Shown here in pieces: positions 6,992 through 14,716 of a stretch of DNA of 31,217 nt. The stretch lies in the IMG/VR virus record IMGVR_UViG_3300021960_008380, positions 1 to 31,217 of that record, one strand, 5' to 3'. A program made the translations under genes and the position numbers. The first letter of the stretch is position 1; every line of letters starts with the position of its first letter. Below the pieces are notes generated by a model. It was given only the letters and a program-made list of their open reading frames with translations, was not told where the DNA came from and made no database searches. This stretch comes from a virus.

Positions 6992-8119
6992 TTAGATGTA
7001 ATTGTGAAAATCTGGGATATAATTGGTAATTTTTATGCTACGTTTGTTGTCTAGAGCTTGTATCTGTTTCTTAAGAGAGTCTATGGTATCATCATCACAA
7101 GACGAACTTAACATTTTTTTCAGTATTAGCTGTAATTGTATATAAAAATGTTTATTTCTTTTTTCATCTGGGTGATTGAGAAAGAATTCATCAACATCTT
7201 TTTTAAACTTTTGTTTTAATTTTTCTGGAGCATTGAATAGATTATAGATTTTAGGAGTGATCACTTTCATAGCGATCATTTTAAAAGCACTATTTCTCGA
7301 AGCAAATTCTTTTTTCATTGTTAGATACCATTTTAAAAATTTATCATAATTGAATAATGATAAAATTTGTATACTATTGAAAACTTCAACTTCTATTTTA
7401 CTGTTCATTTTTGAAATCTTGATTAGATTGTTTGTAATTTTGTCAAAATTGCTCGGAAACCTTATGTAATCATTTGCACGACCAAAAGAATCAATGCTAA
7501 CTCCCAATGTTACACTTTTGAACTCTTTCAAATATTCAAAGAAACGGTTGTTGATATTAGTCAAATTTGTTATAACTTGCAATTTGATGTTTCCTATAAG
7601 GTTATTTTCCTTAAGATATTTAAAATATTCCTCAAACTCTGGCATGATAGAAGGCTCTCCACCCTGTATTACTAACTCTTCTAGTTGGTGTGATAATTCA
7701 CATGTGTCTTTGAAGACTCTTGGTGAGACAGCTCTGATTCCGTTGGTGTTTTTGTTAATTCCTAAATCTTTTGCCCATTGTGAACTACGATTCGGTCCAC
7801 ACATAACACACTTTAGATTACAGAAATTACTGAAGTCTAGATCTAGTTTAGTGGGAAGGTCTCTTATTTTTGTATTCTTATTTGAATTATGTAGTTGTCT
7901 TATGCTCAGGATTCCACGATCTTCAGCATCATAACAGGGTTGGCATTGTTTGACCCTAACTCCGTTTTTTTGTTTTTCCAGTAATAATTTTCTTTCTGCA
8001 CTGTGCCAGAATTCCAAAGGATCCAGGTTATAATATTGATTACTCTCGCAACATAGACCAACTCCGCGATCACTGATAAACATACCGTTGGTTGGGAAAG
8101 TGCAGTAGGTTTTATTCAT
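6992..8119 (-). CDS. Radical SAM protein with N-terminal SPASM/twitch-like cysteines
   Basis: 375 residues from the ATG at 8119. The frame extends to a TTG at 8134, but neither start has a strong ribosome-binding site and ATG is preferred. The radical SAM signature is CNLKCVMC (cysteines at about 100, 104, 107), followed by the GGEP motif in QGGEPSIMPE. Before it lie further cysteines: C6, CC at 23-24 and a CQPC at about 59-62, typical of an N-terminal twitch/SPASM-like auxiliary cluster site. Such enzymes modify peptides, proteins or sugars by radical chemistry; this substrate is unknown. It shares its layout with the radical SAM gene at 23.5-24.7 kb. Its coding sequence is much more AT-rich than its neighbours. 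Confidence 0.85.
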   Translation of the reverse strand: MNKTYCTFPTNGMFISDRGVGLCCESNQYYNLDPLEFWHSAERKLLLEKQKNGVRVKQCQPCYDAEDRGILSIRQLHNSNKNTKIRDLPTKLDLDFSNFCNLKCVMCGPNRSSQWAKDLGINKNTNGIRAVSPRVFKDTCELSHQLEELVIQGGEPSIMPEFEEYFKYLKENNLIGNIKLQVITNLTNINNRFFEYLKEFKSVTLGVSIDSFGRANDYIRFPSNFDKITNNLIKISKMNSKIEVEVFNSIQILSLFNYDKFLKWYLTMKKEFASRNSAFKMIAMKVITPKIYNLFNAPEKLKQKFKKDVDEFFLNHPDEKRNKHFYIQLQLILKKMLSSSCDDDTIDSLKKQIQALDNKRSIKITNYIPDFHNYI

Positions 8120-8507
8120 TTTTATTTTCGTCAACTTTGCTCATTGCCCTCGCGAGCCCGTATTTGGTGATGTCTCCGGCGAACAGCATCAGTTGTAGCG
8201 CCATTTTCTCCATGGTCACAATGATCTGTTTCTTGTCAACGAAGTAGGGACAGTCAACGAACTCATCCAACCACAGGTAGGTCTGTGGGGTGAATATGAC
8301 CTTTGCTGGGAATTTGATGGTGTAGGTCTTGAGGTCCAAATTCTCCAACATCTCCAGGCCCTGTTTGGTAAGCCTCAAACTCCTGGCTTGGTAACTCTCA
8401 CGTACATTCTGCCACCAAGTGTAGTAATTGGTCTTGATGCTCTCGTCGTGGATTGGCTGTTCCAACAGTTCCATGAAGGTGCGTGTGTATGCGGTCTTGC
8501 GATCCAT
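8112..8507 (-). CDS. Conserved hypothetical phage protein (131 aa)
   Basis: No function recognised. The protein has an aromatic-rich N-terminal part (NYYTWWQNVRESY, about 27-39) and a central region with LRLTKQGLEMLENL that looks like a small helical module. It resembles, from memory, a conserved hypothetical of marine T4-like phages. It overlaps the radical SAM gene by 8 bases. Upstream there is no clear Shine-Dalgarno; instead the heptamer TTAAATA lies 5 bases before the ATG. A similar arrangement, CTAAATA and 5 bases, precedes the methyltransferase gene at 27.7 kb. Confidence 0.75.
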   Translation of the reverse strand: MDRKTAYTRTFMELLEQPIHDESIKTNYYTWWQNVRESYQARSLRLTKQGLEMLENLDLKTYTIKFPAKVIFTPQTYLWLDEFVDCPYFVDKKQIIVTMEKMALQLMLFAGDITKYGLARAMSKVDENKNE

Positions 8508-8528
8508 ACTGCTATTTAACGGGTGGAT

Positions 8529-8816
8529 TTATCGTTTGAATTTTTCGCCTGTCTTTAAGAGGTACACACCAAACTTGTCGGTGTTGTGCTGTGCGTTCAG
8601 TTTCTTGGCCAGGTTCTCCGCGTGTCCGGGGTTAGAGAACGAAACTTTCTTGTATTTTGGACCTGGGTAGTTGGAAACTAAACTTGAGGATTTCAAGTTG
8701 ATGGGTTTACCATCGTAGAACACCGCCCAGATGCCTTCCGCGGCTAGGACTTCATCCATCTTGTACGTGGTTTTATTGCTGTGTTGCAACAGCACTGTGG
8801 GTTTTGGTCTGCTCAT
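8529..8816 (-). CDS. Hypothetical protein (95 aa)
   Basis: No function recognised. The start is placed at the ATG at 8816 (MSRPKPTVLL); the longer frame begins with TTG. The protein is basic, has a conserved-looking GIWAVFYDGKPINLKSS segment and ends in a Lys-rich tail (KTGEKFKR). The 43 bases between it and the upstream gene are AT-rich and contain TATAGT and TATACA hexamers, but no convincing -35 box, so no promoter is called. It sits in the series of small genes downstream of RNase H. Confidence 0.68.
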   Translation of the reverse strand: MSRPKPTVLLQHSNKTTYKMDEVLAAEGIWAVFYDGKPINLKSSSLVSNYPGPKYKKVSFSNPGHAENLAKKLNAQHNTDKFGVYLLKTGEKFKR

Positions 8817-8859
8817 AATTGTATAACTATACAAATATATTTACCAAAAATTTTAGGGT

Positions 8860-9108
8860 TTACTTATCTCCGAACTCGCCGCCGTCCATCTCTATGTTGA
8901 TGGTCTGTGCCTCCCTGGCGGTTTTAAGTGCTTCAATGATCTCTTCCTGTATGGTGACCATGCGTGTCATTACTTGTGTAAGACTATCAGCCAGTTGGTC
9001 TGCTTCCCGGGCGGGTATAGTGATCTGCCTCTCGCCCTTCTGGCGCAGTGTACGGATCCTACCTATTAGATCTTCAATCGGTTTTGTCTGAATTTTTGAG
9101 TGCGTCAT
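8860..9108 (-). CDS. Small helical, probably coiled-coil protein (82 aa)
   Basis: No function recognised. Residues about 10-70 are rich in Leu, Ile, Arg, Glu and Gln with heptad-like spacing (IEDLIGRIRTLRQKGE, then ADQLADSLTQVMTRMV), suggesting a coiled coil or helical bundle. The C-terminus is acidic and Gly-rich (EMDGGEFGDK). The start at 9108 gives a 35-base overlap with the upstream gene, and no other good start codon is available before residue 47. Location after RNase H is the only context clue. Confidence 0.65.
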   Translation of the reverse strand: MTHSKIQTKPIEDLIGRIRTLRQKGERQITIPAREADQLADSLTQVMTRMVTIQEEIIEALKTAREAQTINIEMDGGEFGDK

Positions 9109-9598
9109 TTAGTTGTGCCACCATTTCTGTTTTTGATTTCATGGGTCCTTTATATTTGTATCTTTGTAATGTGATTATTTTAGGACAGTATGCTTTACGC
9201 CAGTTAACAGTTTCGAATTTTACAATGTAATACCCAGCACAAAACATTGATTTTGATTTTGGGGTCTTGGTGTATAAGGGTAAATTTTTTTGTACGTCCC
9301 ATAAAGGATTATATGGTTTCTGACTGCATGGATATCCATGTACGTCATATTCCTCTGCTTGTTTTACGTCCCATTTGTCCACAGATTTTTCCTGTTCTTT
9401 TGTGACCGATTCGTCAAACATGTTGAAGCCAAATCGTGTGAACAGACTCTCCTGCGTGTGGAACACCTGTCGCTGGTCCTTCTTGCTGAGGAACGTCCAG
9501 CCATTGTCATCTTGCTTGGAAAGGGTACCAAGTTTCTCGCCGTTTTGCTCGACTATCCAGAACTTGTCTTTGACTAATGTTTTTGCTCTAACCGTCAT
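9074..9598 (-). CDS. Conserved hypothetical phage protein (174 aa)
   Basis: Recognised only as a type of protein recurrent in marine T4-like phages, with no assigned function. Recognisable segments are KFWIVEQNGEKLGTL (about 12-26), VHGYPCSQKPYNPLWDV (about 86-102) and the AGYYIVKF...CPKIITLQRYKYKGP block toward the C-terminus. It contains several aromatic residues and three cysteines. Its start overlaps the stop of the RNase H gene as ATGA, indicating translational coupling and possibly a role linked to replication; this is inference. Confidence 0.8.
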   Translation of the reverse strand: MTVRAKTLVKDKFWIVEQNGEKLGTLSKQDDNGWTFLSKKDQRQVFHTQESLFTRFGFNMFDESVTKEQEKSVDKWDVKQAEEYDVHGYPCSQKPYNPLWDVQKNLPLYTKTPKSKSMFCAGYYIVKFETVNWRKAYCPKIITLQRYKYKGPMKSKTEMVAQLNDALKNSDKTD

Positions 9599-10581
9599 TG
9601 AGTTAACCTCGCATTAAAAGGCTCAACATACAGTTGCGCCTGCTCACTAATCCTATTTAAATCGTACTTGGCACAGAACCTCATGAATCTGATTCCAACC
9701 TGTCCCACGTTCTTGGCCTCTGATTTGGCCTGCTCTATGGTCTGGTCCAGTTCCTCTATGATGGCCTCTGGTTGTGCGTGTAGATCAACCAACAATCTGT
9801 TTCTCTCGTAGTCTTCCAATACCCTGTGTTCGTTGCCGTCATGATCAACCCACTTGCTCAGCATGAGATTGTTCCACGTGTAGCCCTTTTCGTGTCGGTC
9901 AGCGAAGGCCTCTTGTAGGCCTATCTTGTTTTTTGTGCCCTTGGTACGCACACCTGGGTATGCTGAAAATATGTTATCACTTGGATCTCCCCTCATGGAC
10001 TTTTCGAACACTATCCATTCAGTGTCCGGTGCTGGTTTTGGAGCCTTCAATTTCTTGTCTATCACAGGATTGCCCTTTGCGTCAAACCATCCCTCGTGTG
10101 TGAGCGTGGTCTCGTTTACACCATTATACTGTTTTACTTTGGGTGTTATTAACTGATTCAAATCCTTGTCTGTGCTGATTATGACGTGATTGTCGTCTGG
10201 ATGCTTGTCAATCCATCTCGCTATTAGGTCATCTGCTTCTGCCCTTGGGTTTCGCAGTACCGTTGCGTTGGTCTTGGTCTTGATGAAGTCTACAAAGTCA
10301 TCATACACCTCCCAGAATACCTCGTTCTCTTCCTTTTCCTGTTGGGTCATTGCGTCCGCCATCTCCTTACGATTCCGCTTGTAGGGTGCGTAGTGATCCT
10401 TACGCCATGATCTGCCCTCTAGACAGAACACCACGTGTGTGCCGTTGAAGTCCTGCCATGCTTTCTTTATGGAGTTCATCATGATGTGTATGGCCATGCC
10501 CACTTTCTCTGAGGTGTCTCCACGTATGACGTGTCTAGCACGAAAGAAAGTGTTTGCGGTATCTACTAATATGTGTGACAT
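9595..10581 (-). CDS. rnh: RNase H / 5'-3' flap exonuclease (T4 Rnh-like, FEN family)
   Basis: 328 residues, close to T4 RNase H (about 305). The FEN/PIN acidic residues are in place: D7 in LVDTANTFFRAR, E115-D117-D118 in RAEADDL, D138 and D140 in STDKDL, and D199 and D202 in RGDPSDN. YKRNR (about 67-71) fits the conserved Y-K-x-N-R of the arch region. In T4 this enzyme removes RNA primers and flaps during lagging-strand synthesis, in concert with the clamp and polymerase, which are also encoded in this window. The catalytic Asp at residue 7 confirms the start codon, which matters because a strong promoter ends only 5 bases before it. Confidence 0.9.
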   Translation of the reverse strand: MSHILVDTANTFFRARHVIRGDTSEKVGMAIHIMMNSIKKAWQDFNGTHVVFCLEGRSWRKDHYAPYKRNRKEMADAMTQQEKEENEVFWEVYDDFVDFIKTKTNATVLRNPRAEADDLIARWIDKHPDDNHVIISTDKDLNQLITPKVKQYNGVNETTLTHEGWFDAKGNPVIDKKLKAPKPAPDTEWIVFEKSMRGDPSDNIFSAYPGVRTKGTKNKIGLQEAFADRHEKGYTWNNLMLSKWVDHDGNEHRVLEDYERNRLLVDLHAQPEAIIEELDQTIEQAKSEAKNVGQVGIRFMRFCAKYDLNRISEQAQLYVEPFNARLTQ

Positions 10582-10586
10582 GCTGT

Positions 10587-10615
10587 ATTATAACACTTAC
10601 TTTGCTTTTTGTCTA
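10587..10615 (-). promoter_or_regulatory. Sigma70-like promoter P3, predicted leaderless transcript
   Basis: Minus-strand TAGACA (10610-10615), 17-base spacer, TGT then a perfect TATAAT (10587-10592). Only 5 bases separate the -10 box from the RNase H ATG, so transcription would begin at or within about two bases of the start codon, with no Shine-Dalgarno in the mRNA. Confidence 0.7.
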
Positions 10616-11559
10616 TGTAAGAAAAATGGGTTATCTATGCCATTGAATTTTGGTAAATTTGGATTCATCGCTTTGTAGTGTTCGGGGTATGACATAATGT
10701 AATCAATTATCTGTTGTGTGTCTGTGAAAAAATAATCAGTGAGGGGCATCGTTATAAAATCATTTTGTTTTTCCAACATGGCATACACATAAGCCTGTTG
10801 CAGAATATCTAAACGTGGAACTTCAATGTTTATTTTGTCTTTCACAGCATCAAGCAACATGGTTGTTGAATTATTGGTAGCAATAAACTTGTTGTTATTC
10901 ATAAAAATTTTGTGTATTTCTTCAAATCCTGTAAGATCTAGATCTAGATCAAATTTATCACTTAGGTTGGTTAGATAATTGCGTAGTGAGTGTGAGGTAA
11001 AGAACACATTCACTTCCACGTAATTCATCTTATTGAAAGGTGCTATTTCTTTTTCGATCTCTTGGATGTCTTCCTTGCTTTTAACCACACTACCTTGTGT
11101 ATGCCAGTCGAGGAAACCTAACTTGTATGCGTCACGTAGGAGCCATTTGGGAACAGATGACCCAGACACTTTGTACAAGTTTTGTAATTTTTGATAAAAC
11201 TCTTTATTATACTCCTTGAAGAAACTTATATCATGGTGCAGGTTATGTAAATCTCTATTTTGGTCACCGGCTCTGTTCATGGCAACTCGTTCAAAATACA
11301 ATATGTCATTTGGAAAAATAATTTTTACTACATTTGAATTCTTAATTTTTTGATCATCATGTCCTTCATAATGAACAAATTCAGCATAACCGCTGTAATC
11401 AATGTCTAAATGTGAATTTCCATTTTCGTTAAACGGCAACTCGTTGATGGTCGGAGTCCTTCTACTAAATTTGTCTATCAGATATCTAAGGTAATGTCCA
11501 TGGCAACCTGGACTATTGAATATGTAAATGTGAGGATTAGGAAACTTCGGTCTTGCCAT
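10597..11559 (-). CDS. Unknown protein A, paralogue of protein B at 12775-13716 (320 aa)
   Basis: Shares a domain plan with the gene at 12775-13716. Both have an N-terminal strand and Gly-containing turn (here YIFNSPGCHGHYLRYLIDKF, residues about 12-31), then a P-F/W-x-E-N-G-x-x-H motif (NELPFNENGNSH), and near the C-terminus D-T-Q-Q-I-I-x-x-I-x-x-Y-P (about 287-299). The N-terminal strand-turn-helix recalls a sulfotransferase-type P-loop, but no full family signature is seen, so this is only a suggestion. The gene is AT-rich compared with RNase H next to it and overlaps the upstream gene by 23 bases. Function unknown. Confidence 0.78.
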   Translation of the reverse strand: MARPKFPNPHIYIFNSPGCHGHYLRYLIDKFSRRTPTINELPFNENGNSHLDIDYSGYAEFVHYEGHDDQKIKNSNVVKIIFPNDILYFERVAMNRAGDQNRDLHNLHHDISFFKEYNKEFYQKLQNLYKVSGSSVPKWLLRDAYKLGFLDWHTQGSVVKSKEDIQEIEKEIAPFNKMNYVEVNVFFTSHSLRNYLTNLSDKFDLDLDLTGFEEIHKIFMNNNKFIATNNSTTMLLDAVKDKINIEVPRLDILQQAYVYAMLEKQNDFITMPLTDYFFTDTQQIIDYIMSYPEHYKAMNPNLPKFNGIDNPFFLHRQKAK

Positions 11560-11863
11560 CGTCTCTCCTGTTGATCTGTACGTAGCCAGAACCAGTGACG
11601 TCGATGCCCTGTTCGTTACCTATTGTCTTACACAGTGTCTGGAACCATCTGTCAACAATCTCTTCTTCTGAATTGCCTTGATACCCTGACTGTTTCAGCA
11701 TGTTCACGAACTCGTCGTTCCAGTCTAGTTCAAAGAAACCGTTCCTTGGATTCTCTGGATTCACGTTCAAGTTCAACACCTTGACTATTGGCTCCTCGCT
11801 CTTCTTTGCCTTCTTTGTGGTCTTTTTTTTAAGTGTGCTTTTTGTTGTTTTCTTTACCTTCAT
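11537..11863 (-). CDS. Conserved hypothetical protein with basic N-terminal tail (108 aa)
   Basis: The first ~24 residues are almost all Lys, Thr and Ser (MKVKKTTKSTLKKKTTKKAK), followed by a compact acidic-aromatic domain containing GFFELDWNDEFVNML (about 42-56) and EEIVDRWFQTLCKTIG (about 67-82). This resembles a conserved small protein of marine T4-like phages from memory. It is the first gene of its unit. A near-perfect promoter ends 6 bases before the ATG, predicting a leaderless mRNA. No later Met is suitable as a start without losing the conserved domain. A DNA-binding or structural role is possible but not shown. Confidence 0.78.
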   Translation of the reverse strand: MKVKKTTKSTLKKKTTKKAKKSEEPIVKVLNLNVNPENPRNGFFELDWNDEFVNMLKQSGYQGNSEEEIVDRWFQTLCKTIGNEQGIDVTGSGYVQINRRDDGKTEVS

Positions 11864-11869
11864 ACTTGT

Positions 11870-11898
11870 ATTATATCCTATTTGTTGTTGAAAGTCAA
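11870..11898 (-). promoter_or_regulatory. Sigma70-like promoter P4, predicted leaderless transcript
   Basis: Minus-strand TTGACT (11893-11898), 17-base spacer, perfect TATAAT (11870-11875), then 6 bases to the ATG at 11863. The -35 box lies immediately after the stop codon of queE. Confidence 0.8.
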
Positions 11899-11899
11899 T

Positions 11900-12787
11900 T
11901 TAAGTTCCCCATTTGTTTCCAAATAAATCTACGTGTAGTCTTGGTGAATATTTGTATCCGTTATTCATAGCGATCTCTGCCACTTGTGTTGCAGTCTTTG
12001 CCTGTCCTTCTTGGGTGGCTCCCATAGGCATTAGATATATGTCTGCGTTCACTCCTGCTTTAGTGTACATTTCTCTTGCCTTGTCCACCTCCGCAAGATC
12101 TACATCATCTTGGATCACGAATTTGAAGTAAAGATGTGTGTTTGGTATGTCAGCGTACTGCCTTGCAACATCAGGTCTGATAGCCTTGTCCCATGCTTCG
12201 CCTGATATGCTGAGCTTGGGCGAAGTCGACCATGTTACGTGTACCGGATCGTTTGTGTAATCACCAGCAGTCAATCCATGTAAGAATTTGTCAAAGTTGT
12301 ATTTGAATGGTTGTGTACAGTTAGTTTCGATTGTCACGTTTTTGAGGTCTTTAAAAGCAGGTTGACGTAGTAACTCTTGTGTTTCTCTTTGCCACAGCAT
12401 AGGCTCACCACCTGTAATTATGAAATGCACGTCTTGTCCGTTGTTACATGTCCAAGAGTTGTGTGGTGTGAGTTGTGTGCTTATTTCTGCGATATCGTGT
12501 ACTGTTTCCCAACTCACAAGGTGTTTGTATCTTGATGCCCAACTGGCACTGGCGTCACATCCTATCTCAACCACAGGCAGTTCACTTACGTGTTTAACAT
12601 CTGAAAGGTCCTGCGTGGCGTATGGCATCTCCTCTGGTTTCAACCATTTGCTCTGATCCCTGCCCTGTCCAAATCCATGGCAGTTGAAGTTGCAACCGAA
12701 CACACGAAAGAACACGCTAGGCACTCCCACGAATCTGCCCTCGCCCTGCACCGAGTAAAATATCTCCGAGTATCTTATTTTTTCCAT
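11900..12787 (-). CDS. queE: 7-carboxy-7-deazaguanine synthase QueE, phage variant
   Basis: Radical SAM enzyme that turns 6-carboxytetrahydropterin into 7-carboxy-7-deazaguanine in preQ0 synthesis. QueE hallmarks are the N-terminal YSVQGEGRFVGVPS (about 11-24), FGCNFNCHGFG (cysteines 32 and 36), ITGGEPMLW, ETNCTQPF and WSTSPKLSISGE. The third cluster cysteine expected three residues after C36 is absent (Gly/Phe there); the next candidate is C77 in EIGCDASASW. I recall a similar pattern in some cyanophage QueE proteins. 295 residues is longer than compact QueE (about 210-240), and the insertion lies between C36 and C77. It is the last gene of the P5 unit (cupin, amidinotransferase, protein B, queE) and overlaps protein B by 13 bases. 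Confidence 0.88.
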   Translation of the reverse strand: MEKIRYSEIFYSVQGEGRFVGVPSVFFRVFGCNFNCHGFGQGRDQSKWLKPEEMPYATQDLSDVKHVSELPVVEIGCDASASWASRYKHLVSWETVHDIAEISTQLTPHNSWTCNNGQDVHFIITGGEPMLWQRETQELLRQPAFKDLKNVTIETNCTQPFKYNFDKFLHGLTAGDYTNDPVHVTWSTSPKLSISGEAWDKAIRPDVARQYADIPNTHLYFKFVIQDDVDLAEVDKAREMYTKAGVNADIYLMPMGATQEGQAKTATQVAEIAMNNGYKYSPRLHVDLFGNKWGT

Positions 12788-13716
12788 ATCGTTGGATCTA
12801 TATTTTTTGTTGCTTCGACTAATTCTCTAATTGTATATGACTCTTGCTGTTTTGTCAATGCTTGTTTATCGATCCATGGTAAGTTATGATCTCTTTTCAA
12901 GTAAAGTGGATAGGTACGTATAAATTCAATTATTTGCTGAGTATCATGAAACCACTGTACACCATATGGAAAAAGCAACTGTTGATTTTCTAATTTTGTT
13001 TCTATCCAGGCCTGTTCCAACAGATCGAGATCTTTACAAACCATGTGATTATTAGTTTTGATTGCATTGAGGACTGTGTCTGCACGATCTAATGTTGATA
13101 TTTGTTTTGTACTTTTAACGTGGCTGACTATTGATCCCAGTACATTTCTATCTATTTTTAGTCCTAAATTGAAGGTGTTTGAAAGAGATACTAACGATTT
13201 TTCTAATTTGTTTACATCAAGTAGAGAGTACAAAGGAAATTGGAAATGTTTTGTATCGGACATATGCGCTTTCATGGCATCCCACCACTCATTTTTCTTT
13301 TGGTGAAAAAACAGTTTATAAATTTCCTTTATCACAGCGTCACTTTTGTCATAATTGGGACCAAATGTTTCTTTGAGCCAGACATGATCCTTGTATTTTA
13401 GGAATTCGTTTTTGTTTTCGAGTATTACTCTGTGATAGTACAATCTTTCAGCAAGTAAGAAATGATTTTCTTCGAAGGTAACAACCACAATTGGTTTATT
13501 TCTATCGTATGCTACCCCGCCGGGCGTATGTACATGATGGCATAATTGAAATAATTTGTGATAGGGCCAGTCTTCTTGATGTATGCGGCCATTTTCGTCC
13601 CAAGGAATATTGGAAGTGATTTTTGATCCAGGCAAGAATTTTTCAACACACCATTGTATACAGTTGCCAAAGGTTCCGGGAAAATAAAGGAGTTGTATTT
13701 TTCTTTTTTCAAACAT
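12775..13716 (-). CDS. Unknown protein B, paralogue of protein A at 10597-11559 (313 aa)
   Basis: Matches protein A in three places: the N-terminal strand-turn-helix (LLYFPGTFGNCIQWCVEKF, about 9-27), IPWDENGRIH (about 37-46) and HDTQQIIEFIRTYP near the C-terminus. Elsewhere the two have diverged strongly, so the duplication is old or the copies were acquired separately. It lies directly between the amidinotransferase (6-base gap) and queE (13-base overlap), so it is probably made together with both. The sequence is AT-rich. The Gly turn near the N-terminus could bind a phosphate, as in P-loop transferases, but no complete motif is present. No function can be assigned. Confidence 0.78.
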   Translation of the reverse strand: MFEKRKIQLLYFPGTFGNCIQWCVEKFLPGSKITSNIPWDENGRIHQEDWPYHKLFQLCHHVHTPGGVAYDRNKPIVVVTFEENHFLLAERLYYHRVILENKNEFLKYKDHVWLKETFGPNYDKSDAVIKEIYKLFFHQKKNEWWDAMKAHMSDTKHFQFPLYSLLDVNKLEKSLVSLSNTFNLGLKIDRNVLGSIVSHVKSTKQISTLDRADTVLNAIKTNNHMVCKDLDLLEQAWIETKLENQQLLFPYGVQWFHDTQQIIEFIRTYPLYLKRDHNLPWIDKQALTKQQESYTIRELVEATKNIDPTIWKK

Positions 13717-13722
13717 ATCAAT

Positions 13723-14715
13723 TTAAAAATAATCCTCCATTGTACCTTCACGATATAGGTCTTGTGTTATACAGTGTGTACCACCATCCCAAAAATACCT
13801 GTGCCTAAAGTTGAAAATTATTGGTTCGACTTTATGTTTTTTGAAGTGTGCAAACACATCTTTATTGTAGTTGTTACATATTATTGTGTGCTCGTCTATA
13901 CTTAACATATTGACATCAAACACGGTCTCTTCAACATAACCAACCCAATCTGTTAACCATGTGTTGATGAATTCTATCAGTTGGTCATTGTGTTCCTCGC
14001 CCTTTAACCACCATTTACCGCCAACTTTTTTCTTGATTTTCAAAAACGGATCCACTTTGTCCCAACTTTGATCCGGCAAATATAAAACGTCCCAGCTGGG
14101 AAATTCTTTTTGATAATCTTGTACATTCCTCAATGACACTATACATCCAGGCTTTACAACACAGAACACGGCATCACTGTGATACCCTCTGTTTGAAATA
14201 TGAACTCTAAATCCCTGCGACTCCCAAATACTTGAATATTTTTTTGTAAGATTTGCCGGCGTGCTAGGTTCCACGTCCCAATATAGATCTTTCCCGACTC
14301 TAGAAATTGTTGCAGTTGAAATACAACCTTCAGAAGGTACGATCTCTATATCTTTTCTTTTAATCTGTTTTAAAACATCAGAATAACCAGGACTACCCTT
14401 AGACACCGCATATATTTTTTCACCTATTACTGCAAAAAAATCTCGAGGTGTCACTGGTGGTCTAGTAATATTTTTTAGACTTTTGATTTTTTCCATGTTC
14501 AAAAAACTTCTATATGTAATTACTCCAGCATCTTTTAGAATTTTTTCTAGTGCTTGATAGTCTTCCTCAGTTTCCTCTGCTATCTTTTTGAGAGGATCCA
14601 TAATTTTAGTATTTTTGTAAATTGGAAGGTCTGAAAACCATTCAGTCTGGAAACCAGAACCAATCCAGCAGTGTTTTAACGGATGAAAAGTGGCATATCC
14701 TTTAATAGGGATCAT
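13723..14715 (-). CDS. Pentein-fold amidinotransferase-like enzyme (arginine:glycine amidinotransferase family)
   Basis: 330 residues. The C-terminal FWDGGTHCITQDLYREG carries the nucleophilic cysteine (C315) in the G-G-x-H-C-x-T/Q-x-D-x-R/Y-R context of arginine:glycine and inosamine-phosphate amidinotransferases. The catalytic His and acidic partner fit NRGYHSDAVF (H179, D181), and RPPVTPRDFFAVIGEKIY (about 85-102) fits the conserved R-P-x-x-x-R-D block. Known members move an amidino group from arginine to an amine, or hydrolyse guanidino compounds. The acceptor here is unknown. The gene is separated by one base from the cupin gene and lies two genes before queE in the same unit, which raises the possibility of an amine acceptor linked to 7-deazaguanine. 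Confidence 0.8.
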   Translation of the reverse strand: MIPIKGYATFHPLKHCWIGSGFQTEWFSDLPIYKNTKIMDPLKKIAEETEEDYQALEKILKDAGVITYRSFLNMEKIKSLKNITRPPVTPRDFFAVIGEKIYAVSKGSPGYSDVLKQIKRKDIEIVPSEGCISTATISRVGKDLYWDVEPSTPANLTKKYSSIWESQGFRVHISNRGYHSDAVFCVVKPGCIVSLRNVQDYQKEFPSWDVLYLPDQSWDKVDPFLKIKKKVGGKWWLKGEEHNDQLIEFINTWLTDWVGYVEETVFDVNMLSIDEHTIICNNYNKDVFAHFKKHKVEPIIFNFRHRYFWDGGTHCITQDLYREGTMEDYF

Positions 14716-14716
14716 G

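Noticed and set aside
8817-8859. Promoter before the 95-aa gene
   Set aside because: TATAGT and TATACA hexamers are present in AT-rich sequence, but no acceptable -35 box lies at the right distance.
10937-10955. AGATCTAGATCTAGATC tandem motif as a regulatory repeat
   Set aside because: It encodes Asp-Leu repeats inside protein A and is very short; the same hexamer occurs elsewhere by codon choice.
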